64,000 nt of DNA from Oscarella lobularis (taxonomy: Eukaryota; Porifera; Homoscleromorpha; Homosclerophorida; Oscarellidae): assembly GCF_947507565.1 (NCBI RefSeq), contig NC_089182.1, positions 248,001-312,000 of the forward strand, given 5' to 3'. The notes below the pieces were generated by a model. It saw nothing but the letters and a program-made list of their open reading frames with translations. It was not told where the DNA came from and searched no databases. The position numbers were made by a program, and so were the translations under genes. How positions within the stretch are numbered: the stretch's first letter is position 1; the number at the start of each line of letters is the position of its first letter. Positions 34,307 through 46,936 of this stretch are shown here, in pieces.

Positions 34307-34571
34307 CGCAAAAAAACGAAAGCCACTTCGCGCTAGGAACCCCCGCTTTTCAAATTCGTTTCTTCCTTTAATAATTTTTATCTTTTTTTTTTCTCTTTGA
34401 CGTGACGTTTTGAGGTCATAGCCATAGTTTCCCCTACTCCCTCTAAGGCTCGAGTGTACCGTTCCTTTTCTCTTTTTTTTGTTGCTACGTTAATTATAGT
34501 GGCCCACCAATAAGGTGAATTATTATTATAAAGTAATCAAAATTCTAAATAAGATACCCACGCAGCCCTTT

Positions 34572-37102
34572 TTACAGTCGTGCCGGCGACCTCAACATCG
34601 TCCACGACGACGACGACGGATTTCTCTTCGCCGTCAAAATCGATTTGAGCTGTTCCGGCTTGGGGCTCTTGCTCTCCCACGCCGCCGGCGTAATTTTCGA
34701 AGACTTTTGTTCAACGCGCCCGTAGAAACGTCGTCGCGGCGGCAAAGCACCGAACCTCTTCCGCTGAAGCGAATCAGACGTCACCGGTCGGAGAGAAACG
34801 AGCGGAACCGTCGTCGGCGTCGCGTAGATGAGATTAGGCGTCGACGACGATGACGACGACGACTCGGATTTTGTGGAGGAAAAACTTCGACGGATAGCGA
34901 AAGTGGCAGCGTTTCGCTTGCTCACGAGCGACGCGTTGCCGCCACCGCCGCGACCTCGGCCCCTCGAGAACGATTGCGATAAGGTCAGTTCAATGTTAGG
35001 GGTTTTAAGTAGAGGCCTTGGGGGATTAATAGGCTTAGGCGCCTGGGCGACGGGGCGTCGTACGAGTTTTCCCGTCGTCGGTTTAGGAGCCGTCACTTTT
35101 GGCGACGATGTGATGATGGGAGGCGACACGGAGCGTCGACACGAACATCGGCTGTGATTTTGCCGACTGTCCGGACGCGCTTCGTCGACTACGATTACTT
35201 TCGATTTGCTGACGGGCGGAAGTGACGGCGACGGCGGCGGTGACGCCGCGCGCAGAGAGGGAGACGGAACGGGGTCACTGCGGTTGAATTCTTCAGCTGA
35301 AATATTGGGAATGACGACCGGCACCGGCGGCGGCGGCGGACTCATTTTCAGCACTTGGTCCGAATCGCTTGTGAGTCCGGCGTCGCTCTCGACGTCCGTC
35401 GCGTCGCTGTCTTCAACTGCTTCCCATTCTATGATAGTAAGGAGCTCGCTACTGTACTCCGCCACCTCGTATAGCGTTCAACTCACCTGGCTGCCCCGTT
35501 ATGGCTAAAATGTGCCATGATCCGCATTTTATCTGCGAAAACGCGGCGTGATATTTTATTTTGTAAAGGAGACACCACCAACCTTCGCGATTTTGCGACC
35601 GTCTGTGTCAATGCGAAGTGGCGTCCACTGTCGGTTGCCTTCAGGTCTATCACTGAACATGACTCTATTGGTGTTCTTGCCCCACATGTACAAATTGCCG
35701 TCAGCTGAAATACACGACGTCGATTTAATCGCTCGTCCGACGTACTTATATTATTATTATTACGCGTGATGGCGACGCTGAAATTTTCGCCGGCAGAAAT
35801 CTGCGCAATGGCGCCGTCAAAGGCATTTTCGGAAATCGCCTGGGGCAACGTCAGACGAGTGATTTCCGTATCGTGACCGAGTTGACCCTCGATCCCCACC
35901 CCGAAGCTGTACACTGTGCCTGATCCGGACAGTAGCATGGAGTGAGCGGATCCGCACGCAATAGATCGTATGCGCTTCCTACGAAAAGACAACAGTCGTG
36001 AGAAAAAAAAAGATGCTTTGTCAGCACTTACGATACAGGTATTCTGATCGGCTTCAGTATATTTTTGTTTCGTCCTAGAGCTCTCGAATAGCCCCAGGCA
36101 AAGACGTGCCCTTTTTCTGCAAAGAAAACACACAGCGAGTGCATATGCAAGAACACGACGAAATCTTGCCCCACCATCAATGGCGAGCGAATGATTCGAC
36201 CCACAGCCGACGTCGCACATCGACGGCAATTCTTCGATCGGTTTCGGCACGACCGAATCTCCGGCATCGCCCAAGCCGAGCTGCCCGAACGAGTTGCTCC
36301 TGCGAGAGAGAGAAACGAGAGAGATGCAATCAAAGAAAAGCAAAAGGCAAATGAGACGGAAACTCGCCCGCAAGATGCCACCGTCCCGTTGAATAAAAGA
36401 AAGAGCGTGTGCCGCGAACCGCACGAAACGTGGCTCACTTTGCAGTGCTGCAGGCTCCGCATCAATTGCGGTTTGTACTGGCAAAAAAGAGGTACGTAAA
36501 GCATCGAATAGAGATAATCAAACGATTTCTTCACATGATTTCGCTTATAGTCTGGCGATCTGAAGTCGTAACCGAGCTGGGCGCTGAAATTGTTGCCGCA
36601 CGTGAACACGCGTCCGCTCTCCGTCACGATCATAGTGTGCCGACCGCCGCAGTCGACCATGCGTATCATCGGCTGGAGAAGGACTTCGAATTGAAGACGC
36701 TGCGGCGTCGCGTGATTCGTCCGATCGTCGTTTCCGAGCCTGAGAATCCCGAGGTGCACGCGAACGCGCCCTAATGTTTGTATAGGAACTTACTGCCCGC
36801 TGTTACCATTGCCCCACGCGTAGACCTCGTTATTTTCTATCGCACGACTAATGGTTAGCTAATGGGCGCTTTTCTCTCGTAGGTGACGTCGAACCGGTAA
36901 GGACGGCGCTGTGGCTGGCACCGCAAGCGACGTATTTCACCCCGCAGCCGCCTCGACCGAAAAAATCCAATTCGGCTCTGGCGAGAGCGACGTCGGCGGA
37001 GTCCCCGTGGCCGTGCTGGCCGAACTCGCCGCCACCCCAACTGAGCAAGGACCCAGCTTTGGCCGTTCCTCGTTTGTCACGATCCCGATCCGACGTGAAC
37101 AT
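34572..37102 (-). CDS. RCC1-type seven-bladed propeller protein with Pro/Ser-rich tail
   Basis: It starts at ATG 37102 (MFTSDRDRDKRGTAKAGSLLSWGGG). RCC1 repeats follow through about ten exons: LLSWGGGEFGQHGHGD...CGASHSAVLTG; VYAWGNGNSG; RVFTCGNNFSAQLGYD...CGSRHTLFL; SNSFGQLGLGDAGDS...CGSNHSLAI; HVFAWGYSRALG...CGSAHSMLL; TVYSFGVGIEGQLGHD...ISAGENFSVAI; NLYMWGKNTNR...IKCGSWHILAIT. That makes one full propeller. The last exon encodes a long tail rich in Pro, Ser and Arg with SRGRGRGGGG and RRPVAQAPKPINPPRP, ending SPARL at 34572. RCC1 propellers serve as GEFs or protein-binding platforms; no kinase, HECT or BTB domain accompanies this one, so I do not assign a named orthologue. It is convergent with the Trio-like gene and divergent from LIG4. 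Confidence 0.87.
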
Positions 37103-37331
37103 GGTCTGAAAATGTCAAGAGAGAGACATGTCAGGCTGTCATTGTTTATCGTGGTTAGGTTTACCACCTACGGTGAAGCCAAGGAGTTGAAACAAGGCTG
37201 TCTCTCTGTTCCTCTCCTTCGTCACTGGTGTTACCCCGATCAACACACGGGAACTGAGAGTCGGAGGCAGGAAGTGACCAGCAGGCCAGGGGGTCCCTCC
37301 CCCTTATCTATCCTGGCTTTTCCTACACAGT
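37103..37331. promoter_or_regulatory. Divergent promoter between the RCC1 gene and LIG4
   Basis: A 229-base gap separates opposite start codons and must hold both promoters. No strong individual element was recognised. Confidence 0.4.
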
Positions 37332-40300
37332 ATGACCATGTCTTCGAGTGTCGCCGAGAAGGTCCCCTTTCAGGACCTGTGCCTTCTTTTCGCCAAAGTG
37401 GCGTCGACAAGCGGCAAAGACGCAAAAGCGCAGCTCCTCAAATCATTCGTCGAGCACTGGCGCCAGCTCCACGCCGAAATGCACGCCGACGACGAAACGA
37501 CGGTAAGAACAGACGATTTCGTCGTCGAAAACAAAAGAAGACCCCTTTGCGCAAAAACAGGACGATTCGTTTCATCCCGCAATGCGACTCATCCTTCCTC
37601 ACGTCGACCGGCAACGGCTCGCCTACGGAATGAAAGAGGCAAGTGTGAACGTGCATCCGACTCGCGGTTCGCTTTTTCATTTTTTCTTAGGTACTTTTGG
37701 CTAAGTTCTACATCGACGTTCTCGGCATTGCAAAAGAAAGCGACGACGCGCAGAAACTGCTGAAATATCGCGCGCCGCGCACGGCTCGTCAAGAGGCGGG
37801 CGACTTTGCGAGCGTCGCCTATTACGTGCTCAAAAATCGCTGCCCAGAAACGGGAAGGTCAGAAAAAATTAATTAAATAATTAATTAATTAATTAAAAAA
37901 CATCGACGCAGACAAATTCATTTTTTTCTCTCTCTCTCTCTCTCTCTGTTCAGTCTGACAATTGCAGACGTGAATAAGGATTTAGATGACTTGTCTCTCT
38001 GTAACTCGAAAAGAGATCGCGAGGGAATGAAACGAGCAATGATGCATCTGCTTCGAAATCTGAGCGCAGTCGAACAGGTGAGATATATAATCTATATGTT
38101 CAGTACAGCACACGTGTCTCTGAGTGGTTTTAGAAATGGCTCATTCGAATCGTACTCAAAGACATGAAAATGGGAATGAGTGAAACGTCCGTCTTTCGCG
38201 TCTATCATCAGGACGCATTGGATCTTCACAACGCGTGCACCAATTTGGAAAAAGTCAAAAAATCTAATTCATATATATTTTATCTTATTTATTTCTATAG
38301 GTGTGCAAGGATCTTCGCGATCCTTCCGTGCGTCTCGTGGAGAACGAAATAGCGCTCTTTCAGCCGTTTCGACCGATGCTCGCGAGCCGCGTGAGCATCA
38401 GTCAGGTGACGCGTCTCATGGATCACAAGGAATTCTTCATGGAGACGAAATACGACGGCGATCGCATGCAGCTTCACAAAGACGGCGAAAAATATCTCTA
38501 CTATTCGAGAAGGTAAATAGAAAATTTTCGTTTTTAATTACTAATAAATGAGCGGGACTTTTTTAGCTCCAAAGATTACACGTCATCGTTTGGGGCATGT
38601 CCCACTGAGGGAACGTTCACGCCGGTCATTCATTCGACGTTTTCTTCCAAAGTGACGTCATGTATTTTGGACGGCGAAATGGTGGGCTACGATCCCGTCA
38701 CCGAGTGCTTTATGTGAGCGCGCGCGCGAGAGAGAAAAATAGCGAGATACTATTTCTAAATTGATTTTTCTTTATAGGCCAAAGGGAGAAAATATTGACG
38801 TGAAGTCGCTGGGTGCAGGAATGGGCAAAAAAGGCGGTGAGCTTAAATTCTCTATGACAATAATGTCTTTATGAAGAATTTAGGATCAACGGCTCATCAA
38901 TGCTTTGTTGTTTTTGACGTGCTCATGGTAAATGGAAAGAATTTAGGAACGGCTCCTTATCACCAGAGAATTAGCCATTTGCCTCAGTAGGATGATATGC
39001 GGTCCTCTCGTTTTTGTATCTCTTATTATGCCTCTAGAATATTTGAACCTCTAGTGGGTAGAATGATGATAAGCAAAACACAGAAAGCATCTACAAAGTA
39101 AATCCATTACGGCTCCTAATTACGTATATAAAAGAAGGGTATTAGAGAGGAGATAATTGCTGCTCTTAATGACGCGATTGATAAACGAGAGGAAGGCCTT
39201 ATGATCAAGCATCCCGACTCAACATACCGTCCAGACAAACGAAAGGGTACACCAATATGAAAAAAAAAATCATGATCCCTCATCGCCGACTTTCAGGCAG
39301 CGGCTGGCTGAAAATCAAACCGGAATACATCGACAGTCTTAGTGACCAGCTAGATCTGGTCATCATTGGAGGATACTACGGACGTGGCAGAGTAGCGAAA
39401 ACGTTATGAACTAAAAAGAATTTTCTTTGATTTTTTTTCTACTAGCGTCGAGGCGGAATGATATCTCATTTCTTGTGCGGTATTGCTGTTCCCTCGGACA
39501 ATCCTTCTGACCATCCCAGCGTCTTTTATTCATTTTGTAAAGTAAGGAGGCGCGTTTTTCCCAATACGTTTTATTTGCTGCATCGTGGTGTTTTTATTCA
39601 AGGTCGGTACTGGGTACACTATTGAGGAGCTGAAGCAGCTGGGACGGAAGCTTGAACCGTATTGGAAACCATTTGACACGAATCGTCCGCCTTCTTCGGT
39701 CATCTTAGCTCCTGGGTTCAAGGTAGTGAGAAGGTAAAATTTTTTCAAAAAGTCGCTATTTCTAATTTCTTAGGAAAAACCGGACGTTTGGATCGAGCCA
39801 AGCGATTCGCAAATAGTTCAGATAAAAGCAGCCGAAATAATTGTGACAGACAAGTAAGCACCGAAAGAAAATTATGTGACTACCTACCTACCTACCTATC
39901 TACTTAGATTCAAAGCGAATTTCACCCTTCGATTTCCTCGTCTTGAACGCATACGCGACGACAAAAGGTGGTACGAGTGCATGAACTTGGACGAACTGAA
40001 CAGGGCTCGACTGGTACGCATCTCCCTCCTCCTTCCACCCGCGCGATTCCCCTTCCCTTGCGCAGACGGCCCAGGGACGATTGACTCATCGTCATTTTGA
40101 CGACGACGGCGAAGACGGCGGAACGCCGAAAAACAAACGAAAAGTGGCGATAAGGCCAGTGAGGCAGAGAGCCGTCGCCGCGCAGTTTCGACCCGCCGAC
40201 GTGTCGTCTGTTTCTCAGGTAGAATGAATGCTAGAACGGCTACTGAAATCCTCTATCTCTCTCTCTCTATCTAAGGTCTCCAAAATGTTTGAAGGCGTAG

Positions 40301-41390
40301 AGTTTTGCATAGTGAATGGGTGTCCGGGTCAGAAGACGAAGGCGGAGTTGGAAAAAGCCGTCGTTGAGGTGCAAAAAAGTTTACCTGATTTTATATATTT
40401 TAATATGTATTCCAGCATGGTGCGAGTTTTGTCCAAGCTCCCGGTGTTAATACCCGTTACGTCATAGCCAATAAAATGACGATGAAAGTAAAGAACATAA
40501 TCAGGTTAAAAATTCAGTCAGATCATAGATAGAGCAAATTCTAAGGTGTTTGCTTTAGTGCGGACGTCTATGACGTTGTCAAAGCTGAATGGCTTATTTC
40601 TTGTCTGGTATAGTTTCCTTATACAGAGGAGTGGATCTTTAGCGTTAATCGTCTTTTCAGAATGCTAAGAAACGCGTCATTCTAACGCCGTTGCACATGC
40701 ATCACAAGTCGCCGTCGACGGCGGCTCAATTTGACATCGATTTTGACGAATTCGGTGACAGTTTTACGCACGATGTCGACGAACGTCAGCTGAAAGCGAC
40801 AATGGCTATCATGCCTTCAGTTGACGTCAGTACTGTGTACTTCTTTGCTCTTTTAGTAGGCTGTATTTGCATAGATGGATCCCAGTGAAATAGGAAGGCT
40901 TGATGAGAGGTATTTTCCGGAAGCTACAGAAGAGGGATTGTTTCGAAGACTGAAGTAAACGGAAGAGGGAAATTATCAAAAATGTTTATTTTTTCCCTTT
41001 AGATTTTATTTGGATAAAAATGCTATTGTTGGAGATTCATTGACGGTATGCCATTTACTTACACATGTCACTCATTTGCGGAATTCTATTTTAGTCTTTT
41101 TCTTCTCCGCTGGAACTTGTCGGTTTGCATCTTCGCTATTACGGTGGAACTGTACCGGAATTGCTGACGGATGACGTCACTCACGTGGTCTTTGATTCCA
41201 AGTACGCACAAAAGGAAATAATTTCTATTTGGATGACTTTTGTTACGTTTTTAGTGATCTATCACGCCTTTCTGATATTCGAGCTCTTGCTCGACAGAGA
41301 GCGCGGAAATTTCATTGCGTAAAAAGTGACTGGGTTGCCTACTGTATAGGGCAACGTGCATTGCGCAATGAGCGTCCTTTTGAACCGTAA
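37332..41390 (+). CDS. LIG4: DNA ligase IV
   Basis: LIG4 joins DNA ends in non-homologous end joining, with XRCC4. The start at 37332 gives [20 protein letters not shown], as in animal LIG4 N-termini. Readable blocks: DNA-binding domain [24 protein letters not shown]; nucleotidyltransferase motif [16 protein letters not shown] (Lys is the AMP acceptor, about 38440-38475); [11 protein letters not shown] (motif III area); [32 protein letters not shown] (motif IV); [10 protein letters not shown] (motif V); then [12 protein letters not shown]. The OB-fold ends at [21 protein letters not shown] 1 spans about 40275-40670 ([16 protein letters not shown] to AEWLISC). BRCT 2 ends [13 protein letters not shown] before RPFEP and TAA 41388-41390. 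The XRCC4-binding linker lies between the BRCTs. All catalytic motifs are intact. Confidence 0.96.
37869..37895. repeat. (TTAA)n microsatellite in a LIG4 intron
   Basis: Imperfect TTAATTAA run in the intron, followed by a TC-repeat polypyrimidine tract (about 37922-37949) before the acceptor. Confidence 0.85.
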
Positions 41391-41681
41391 ATAGTCTGGT
41401 CGTCTAAGCAACGGGCACGTCCCGGATCGAGCGATCATGACATCATTTCGTGATTCGAAGGCGGGCCCTAATCTCTTGTTCAATCTCGTTTCCGCGTTAC
41501 CCACGCCTTGCGCAGTTGTCCCTCTCTACAGCAACTTCTCTAGTCTCTACAGCAGCCTTGTCTTAGAAACGACGTCGCGGACTGACGCGCGCACGCAAAT
41601 CGCGACGACGGCGAACGGACGAAGAAGGAGAACGAGCGCACGCGAGAGAAAACTGGGGCCCCGCGTGTAAGTGTGACGTCG

Positions 41682-44600
41682 ATGGAACGACGGATCGCCG
41701 CTAGCCTTTTCCTAACGCTAAGTATCGCGCTCCTCGCCACGTCGCTCGTCTCTACGAGCCCCTGCGACTCGAACGAAGGTGAGAGTCGCAGTCTTCCGGC
41801 TTTATGACTGAATTTCACCCCCCTCCTCATAGACCGGGACGGCGTTCTTTTCGAATCGACATCGAACGCAACGCTAGAGCTCTCATCGACAACTAAACTA
41901 TCTTTCCGATTCTCGTCGACGAGCGAAAGCGGAACGCTCGTACGCGCGCAAACGACAACAACGCAACGTTTTCTCTTCCGCGTATCGATTCGAGACGCTC
42001 GCTTTCTCGCGATCATTTTCGGCGCCGACGACGCCGAACCCGAAGCGCTTCTCAACTACACGTCGATCGCGACGACGTGGAATCGTATCGAAATCGAATT
42101 CAGCGCGAGCGAATTCGTCGTCGCGCTCGATTCGCAACGAAGCGTCGCGCGCGATTACGGCGCGCCGTGGCCGAACGGCGAGCCGATATCGTTCGATTTC
42201 GGTGTCGACGGCTTCGTCGGCTGTCTATCGCGACTCGTCGACTTCGCGGGTGGCGACGCGGACGAGCGGCACGCGATCGCTTTATACGATTTCAATGGGA
42301 CTGCGAATTTGAGCCCGTGCTGCCCCCCTCCCACGTTTAGCGCTCTTTTGACTGATGACCCCACGTCGACCGCTCTTTTGACTGAATCGTTGCTCCACCC
42401 CACGCCGATCGTTCGTTCGACGGAATTGCGATCGACGCCGACGATGTCGACGCCGCTGCCGTTCACGCGTCCGGCGCCGATGTCGACGATCGTCGTTCGT
42501 AATTTTCGAGCGCTTTCGTCGTCGTTTTCTCCGTCGACGATTTTTTTCGAAACGCCGTCGCCCACGCCCACTTTCACGCCCAGTCGTACAAGTCTCAGTC
42601 CAGCACACGAGATCCGGTTGTTGATGAAGGTAAGAGGAGCCAACGATGGGTGGGGAGTTTGTTTGTATTTCCTCGGGTTTTGGTGGGAAGCGATTTTCCG
42701 CCCCGTGCTTAGAAGTACCACTTCCTTCTTATTCCCTTTATTCATCATAGACACTGTAGTACACTACTATTAGAGTCTATCTGTAGGAATTTTTCATATA
42801 GACTTCTATTTTGGATTCCTTTCTTTTTTATATGTCTCTTTGTGCGGGCGCGCTCTCCTTTTGGCCTTCTAGACGTTTGTTTACTTTAGGCGGGCGTTGG
42901 AAAGGAAAACGTGACGAACGTGGCGAAGAACTTGAGCAGGTTAACGTCGGATACGTCGAAGTCGGCGGGATCGAGTGAAATTGTCAGCGCGGTTGTCGAT
43001 TTGATGGAAACAATCGTTGGCCTAGAAATCAACGAGGTAGAAGAGAGGAAATGAACGTCGACGAGAGACAGCCTCACAGGTCATCTTTTTTTTTACCTAG
43101 ACGGCTCGCTATGTGATGGAAACGGCAAGTCATCTAATGGATTTTGACGAAGAAAAGCTGACGAAAAGCCAAGAGGCCAATAACACATCTGTCAGGTAAC
43201 TATAGTTCCTTTTTTTTAAAAAAAATTGCGACTTTTTTTGTCGTTTTAGGCTATTGAACTTGATTGATGACGTTGCTCAAAACGTTTCGCTCAATTTAAC
43301 AAGCAGTACATTTTCTTGGGCTTTCAGCAATCTCAAACTTCTCGTCGTCGGAGTGGATCCCAAAACGATACCCGCGTCTCCTGAAAACCAAACCCGCGGA
43401 TTTTTATTCGACAGCTTGAGCGACAGAACCCAATTGGAATTATCCGGAGAGGCGCTGGAAAAACCCTTGCAACACGGCGTTTTTCATCGATGGTGGTTCG
43501 TCTCCTATAGCACTAGCAAGTTGTTTCAAAGTGGCGAGGTCAATGGAACAGAAGTCATTGCCGCTTCCGTTTCTACGGGTGCCGTGCGAAATTTGAGTGA
43601 TCACATCGAATTGGTATTCAATACGCGTTTCTTCGGCGAAGTCGTTCGGTCCCTGTCGTGCGTATTTTGGAAATTTAATAGGTAGGATAATACAAGAAAT
43701 TTTTACGATGATTTACTAAGAGAGGTTCTTTTTTTTAGCTCTAGTCAAATGGGTGGCAGTTGGTCAAGCGAGGGCTGTAAGGTGCAGAAGCAATATGAGT
43801 CAAATGGCACTGTCATTTGTCAATGTGACCACCTGACTCATTTCACTGTAATACCCGGAGAGGTATGCATCAACCTTTGACCTATTCAATCCCTCGCTAA
43901 ATGAACGCTTTATAGGCAATTTCACAACCGGCCGCTTTCACCAAGAAAAAATTGGCCGTCTACGTGGGCTGTGCCATTGCCGCCGTCTTTCTTTCGATTT
44001 CGCTATTCATCTTCATCTGCTTCAAGTAAATGACCGTAAACGCTTCAATCTTTGAATTCCATTATTCTGTGCCTATGTAGACGCATACGTTCGAAACGGG
44101 CCGTCGCCCACGCAAATCTCTGCCTTTGCCTATTGGCGTGCAACGTCTTATTTGCTATCAGTATCAATGGCAGTTCGTCGCAGGTACCTGGCTATCGTTT
44201 TGCATAGCGCCTTGGTCACTTTTTTTTCTTAGGCTGTTTGCAGGGGAATTGCTATTAGTTTTCACTTATTCGTTGTACTTGCTTTTCTGTGGCTTGTTGG
44301 TGAAGCCGTCGAGTTGTGTCACGCAGCTGTCGGTCGTATGGGAACCTGTTTCGACGTTCATCGGCTCAAACTAGTCCTTCCCTTACTTTGGGGTCAGTAG
44401 TAGAAAAAATTCTCGCTTTTGTCACGCAAAGTGGTTTTTCTCTCTTTAGGAATTGCGATTATCTATGTTGGACTGTGGAGCTACTTTGTCTATGATTCCT
44501 ATGGCTGCAATGCTGGCTTGTGCGTTTGTGTGACGAACGTCTTAAAAGCATTCTAATTATTCTATTTTTAGTTGCTTTCTTTCTGTTGATTACGCGTGGA

Positions 44601-45844
44601 TTGTTATCGGTCCAACAGCTGGACTCTCATTGGTAAGATACAACCTTGCATTAGTGCTAATAATGCTAAATTGAGATATATCTCCCTAGGTGGCTTTTTT
44701 TATTTGGCTCATTGCCGCCTGTGCCTGCTGTCGAACACGTGAAGAGTCTCATATGAGACCCCAGCTCATGTAAGCCGATTCTCCCCTCGCTCACTTTCCT
44801 TAACTCCTGTCTGATATATTCCACAGGCTGAAGAAGACTGGCCTTCTTTTGATTCTAGCAACTCAGACATTGGCTTGGATTTCCGCCCTGCTTTGGATCT
44901 ACTGGGAGTCTCATTTGGACTACCTAATTTATTTATTTATAGCCAACACTGCCATTGAGGTGAGAGTCAGCTGCCTCAGGTATTTGCATAACGTGGAGAA
45001 GAGTCACTTTCGTAGGGTGTACTAGTATTCGCTTTTCTCTGCGTACTGGATAATGCGGTAAACGAAAATCCCTAAGCACACAATTTGTTCTATATATATG
45101 CATCAAGGTTAAGGATAAATTCAGTTTGATGTGCGGATGCGCGGCCGAGAAGGATTTAAGTTCATCCAGTCAGAATTCGAATGTTCTTGTAAATAGGGGA
45201 GCACCAGAAGTGGTATGCAATAGAAAAGAGGCTGTGTTCTATATGAATACCTTTTATTGTTAGTACTCATTGAACGTCATTCCGCGTATTCAGACACAAG
45301 GTGAGAAGAAATTATAGAAGTTGGGTTTAGGGGGAGGCATGTTAATAATATTTTTAAATATTTTTAGATGATGATTCGGCTGCTGCTCCAGATGACGAGA
45401 CGTCTGGAATTGGCGATCTCGCGACGTCGCTGTCGCCCTCCGAAATGGGCTCATCGATTGGAAACGGTATGACGCGTTGGTCGTCTCTTTTGTCTGCTAA
45501 TTTCCAAGCGGCAAGCACTCCAAAAGTAAGTCGATAAGAATACTATTTATAGGCATGACTATTGTATGTGCATTTTGAAGAGAAATCCTCTGTCGACTAA
45601 CAGGCAAGTCAGCTTTACTGGGAGCACTATTCTAGACGAAGTATTATCCAATGAACAAGCTACAGGTAATTGACTTATTACATTACATAATAAACCTAAT
45701 TGATAAATCGTTCTTTTAGGAGGAAATTCTGACGTAGTTTTTATTCAAGCCATGTCCATTGCCGAACTGAGGGAAATGGAGATGGCGGGCGTGCGCACGG
45801 ACACGGGAAGCGAAGATCAATTAGAAATGGAAAGTCGCATCTAA
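41682..45844 (+). CDS. Adhesion G-protein-coupled receptor with LamG-like N-terminus
   Basis: The start at 41682 begins a signal peptide (ASLFLTLSIALLATSLVS). A laminin-G-like domain follows (LSFRFSSTSESGTLVR, FVVALDSQRSVAR, FDFGVDGFVGCLSRL). Next come a Ser/Thr/Pro-rich mucin-like stalk and a GAIN region. The GPS motif is intact: CVFWKFN...GSWSSEGC...CQCDHLTHFTVI, with the HL/T self-cleavage site and four cysteines plus both Trp (about 43660-43860). Seven hydrophobic segments follow across short exons: VGCAIAAVFLSISLFIFICF; LCLCLLACNVLFAI; FHLFVVLAFLWLVGEAVEL; IAIIYVGLWSYFVY; YAWIVIGPTAGLSL; LLLILATQTLAWISALLWIY; and GVLVFAFLCVLD. The tail of about 150 residues is Ser/Asp-rich. It ends ESRI at TAA 45842-45844. 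Ligand and G protein are unknown. Confidence 0.92.
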
Positions 45845-45885
45845 GTACATATTCCTTTGCGCGTTTTATTTATTTAACGTGAAAA

Positions 45886-46596
45886 TACAGTACAGTGCGT
45901 GCCAGCATAAATGGCCAAACGGGACTTTTAGTAGCGCGCGAGGAATTCAGAGCGTAGTTTACATTTGGCGTAGTTTTGACGTTTGATCGTCACATCAAGG
46001 ATTTCCAATGAAGTCTAGCATTTCTATTTACGTCTATTTTGTAAGAAAACGGTTTTGATTTCACCGCAGACAACGTTTCTATACGTTTTGCTAAGAACAC
46101 AGAAAAGTTCCTTTTTTTCCAGTTTCAAACAACATATGACGGCTTTCATAAACTCATCTGTCACTTTATACCATTTTCTAAAACTTCATTATCTTTGATT
46201 TTCAATACAGTAATTCGGTGGAAAGAAACGGATGTCACGTGACGTAAATAGAAATGCATTTTTTTCCGTTAGGGATCAAGTTAGAAAGAAACTCACTCTA
46301 TAAATGGCTTCTCACGTGCATTGTTTAGAAATTTATTATCGGCGAATTTGAAAATGTTCTTTCCTTTACAAAATTTGCCGTTTCAGAAACTTTTTTATTA
46401 GCGCGCGCTAAACTTGCAAAAAATTTAAATCTTTGGGAGTACGTCCCACAAAAATCAAACTGACATCCCTGTTTAAAATAGGCATTAGAGTGATTTTCGT
46501 TGACACACAGTGACACTGTATGTCTTGCAGCGAGTGATCTACAGTGATCTTAGCGCGCGTTTTGTGGCCATTTATGCTGGCACGCACTGTACTGTA
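45886..46596. mobile_element. Non-autonomous DNA transposon (MITE) with perfect 32-bp terminal inverted repeats
   Basis: Bases 45886-45917 and 46565-46596 are exact reverse complements, 32 of 32. Each end begins TA followed by CAGTACAGTGCG, which fits a TA target duplication with CAGT-starting ends, as in Tc1/mariner-like elements. The 647-base interior has no transposase-like frame. It contains a second, nested inverted repeat (46018-46034 with 46241-46257, 17 bp, GCATTTCTATTTACGTC). A GCGCGC-containing motif occurs near both ends and in the middle. The element begins 42 bases after the aGPCR stop codon and ends about 340 bases before the TGF-beta receptor start. Confidence 0.85.
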
Positions 46597-46936
46597 CGTC
46601 AGAAAAGCGCCTAATTAGGAAAACACAGCAATCATGCAAGTACTGTATTTACAGTATGTAGGTAGGACTGAGCTGTACTAGTACTAGTAGTAGCTAACGG
46701 CTGTAATGACAACGTGAATATGTGACAACATAAAAACTATGACGTCACACTATGTTATGCACTCGCGTACGGTAAGCGGTGGGAGGCTCTGCATGATGGC
46801 AACACGGTGAACACCGGGCCATCATTCTCTAGTTTAACGTGATGACGTCACCGTGCGAGGTTTCCCGTACGAACGACCGCGAGAACTCTACCCACACGTC
46901 TCGCCAACGTCTCGTAGCTCTTCCTGCTCGTACGAA
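46597..46936. promoter_or_regulatory. Upstream region of the TGF-beta receptor gene
   Basis: This is non-coding sequence between the inverted-repeat element and the receptor start codon. It includes a short TACTAGTACTAG run and two TGACGTCA-like sites (GACGTCAC at about 46741 and TGACGTCACC at about 46844), which resemble CRE elements. No TATA box is obvious. Confidence 0.35.

Noticed and set aside
34828-35508. Plus-strand Asp/Gly-rich frames opposite the RCC1 gene tail
   Set aside because: Complement of a Pro/Ser/Arg-rich tail; the RCC1 gene strand continues the propeller by splicing.
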